Source of the DNA: Clostridia bacterium
Lineage (GTDB): Bacteria; Bacillota; Clostridia; UBA1381
Assembly (NCBI GenBank): GCA_022768695.1
Contig: JALEPO010000050.1
Coordinates: forward strand, 1 to 54,470
Length of the DNA stretch: 54,470 bases
Reading direction: 5' to 3'
The notes beneath the pieces are model-generated. The model worked only from the letters and a program-made list of their open reading frames with translations, had not been told where the DNA came from and searched no databases. Every line of letters starts with the position of its first letter. The stretch's first letter is position 1. Positions 54,073 through 54,470 of this stretch are shown here, in pieces. The position numbers and the translations under genes were made by a program.

Positions 54073-54097
54073 ATAGTACTCCTGTTACTGTTAAATT

Positions 54098-54256
54098 TGC
54101 GGATACCGCAGCGCCGCAGGTGCAAATTGCAAACTGACGACATGAGCGTCAGTTTGCTCAAAATCAAAAAAGTTTCGTTAGGAACTTTTTTGATTTCTCT
54201 GTGCTGAGATTGGCTGAAATCGAAGATTTCAGACGGCGTGCGGACGCGCACGCCGT
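54098..54256. repeat. Row of five hairpins in the purH-purD spacer
   Basis: From the purH end: ACGGCGTGCG-GACG-CGCACGCCGT (54233-54256), CTGAAATC-GAA-GATTTCAG (54214-54232), a 14-bp stem AAATCAAAAAAGTT (54161-54174) with its complement at 54183-54196, an 11-bp stem GCAAACTGACG (54129-54139) with 54147-54157, and TGCGG-ATA-CCGCA (54098-54110). All are perfect. The A/T-rich one has a terminator-like T stretch on the minus strand. No gene is present other than the short ORF downstream. Confidence 0.8.
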
Positions 54257-54257
54257 A

Positions 54258-54470
54258 TTAGTGATGGAACAGACGAATACCTGTAAATGCCATTGCCATG
54301 CCGTACTTGTTACACGTTTCAATAACGTTATCGTCACGGATTGAGCCGCCCGGCTGCGCGATTACGGTTACGCCCGACTTGTGCGCTCTTTCGATATTGT
54401 CACCGAACGGGAAGAACGCGTCCGAACCCAATGCAACGTCCGTGTTCTTGTCAAGCCATGCTCTCTGCTC
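54258..54470 (-). CDS. purH: C-terminal part of bifunctional PurH (AICAR transformylase/IMP cyclohydrolase)
   Basis: The 70 visible codons read EQRAWLDKNTDVALGSDAFF, then GVTVIAQPGGSIRDDNVIE and end MAFTGIRLFHH, the typical C-terminus of PurH. This end belongs to the AICAR formyltransferase domain, which makes FAICAR with 10-formyltetrahydrofolate. The start is outside the window. It lies directly upstream of purD, as in other pur operons. Confidence 0.95.
   Translation of the reverse strand, partial: EQRAWLDKNTDVALGSDAFFPFGDNIERAHKSGVTVIAQPGGSIRDDNVIETCNKYGMAMAFTGIRLFHH

Overview
The window looks like the chromosome of a low-GC, anaerobic, gut-type Clostridia bacterium. The evidence is the Clostridia-type S10-spc-alpha ribosomal gene order (adk-map-KOW-infA-rpmJ), a zinc-type S14, a trimeric HydABC [FeFe]-hydrogenase, polA-type DNA polymerase I without visible proofreading residues, AGGAGG ribosome sites and TTGACA/TATAAT promoters. 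The secreted pectin-degrading enzyme and Pro/Thr-rich linkers would suit a Monoglobus-like pectin degrader, but that is only a guess. No tRNA, rRNA or CRISPR array was seen.

Layout. (1) 1-3250 is an accessory region: the end of a beta-rich protein, a scrap that looks like an IS66 transposase C-terminus, a small protein divergent from a large serine recombinase, and the first 37 codons of a conserved clostridial gene cut off beside the recombinase, probably at the edge of an integrated element. (2) 3430-16340 is a mixed region: a MATE exporter; a pectin operon (rhamnogalacturonan lyase PL11, DUF2264 protein, CYTH protein); a secreted subtilisin with a degenerate CAP domain; a 41-residue protein; MgtE; and an iron alcohol dehydrogenase. 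(3) 16486-32711, all minus strand, is the complete S10-spc-alpha cluster from rpsJ to rplQ, with rpoA, secY, adk, map and infA. It is preceded by a structured leader that holds a strong intrinsic terminator, and is interrupted by a 122-bp foldback element between rpsH and rplF. (4) 33382-37429, minus, is hydCBA. (5) 37666-44235, minus, is mreBCD-mrdA-minC-minD-mgsA, lacking minE and rodA. (6) 44355-49458 holds maf, a U32/RlhA-like protease-family gene, zapA, a NUDIX hydrolase and a methyltransferase broken by two single-base frameshifts. (7) 49475-54470 holds polA, a dCMP deaminase, purD and the end of purH. The purH-purD spacer contains five successive hairpins and a 16-codon ORF.

How the genes fit together. 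From 16.4 kb onward almost everything is co-oriented core machinery: translation, cell shape and division, DNA repair and purine synthesis. Fermentation is represented by HydABC (H2 from NADH plus ferredoxin), the iron alcohol dehydrogenase and methylglyoxal synthase. The extracellular genes at 5-13 kb share a small C-terminal module and proline-rich linkers, so they probably belong to one secreted degradative set.

I do not see a clearly new multi-gene system. The best candidates for something undescribed are the S10 leader/attenuator with its upstream 26-bp palindrome, the intergenic hairpin families including the foldback element inside the spc operon, the purH-purD hairpin array, the probable integration site in a conserved clostridial gene, and the extracellular module shared by the lyase and the protease. 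All functional statements come from reading translations and motifs by eye; no database search was made.
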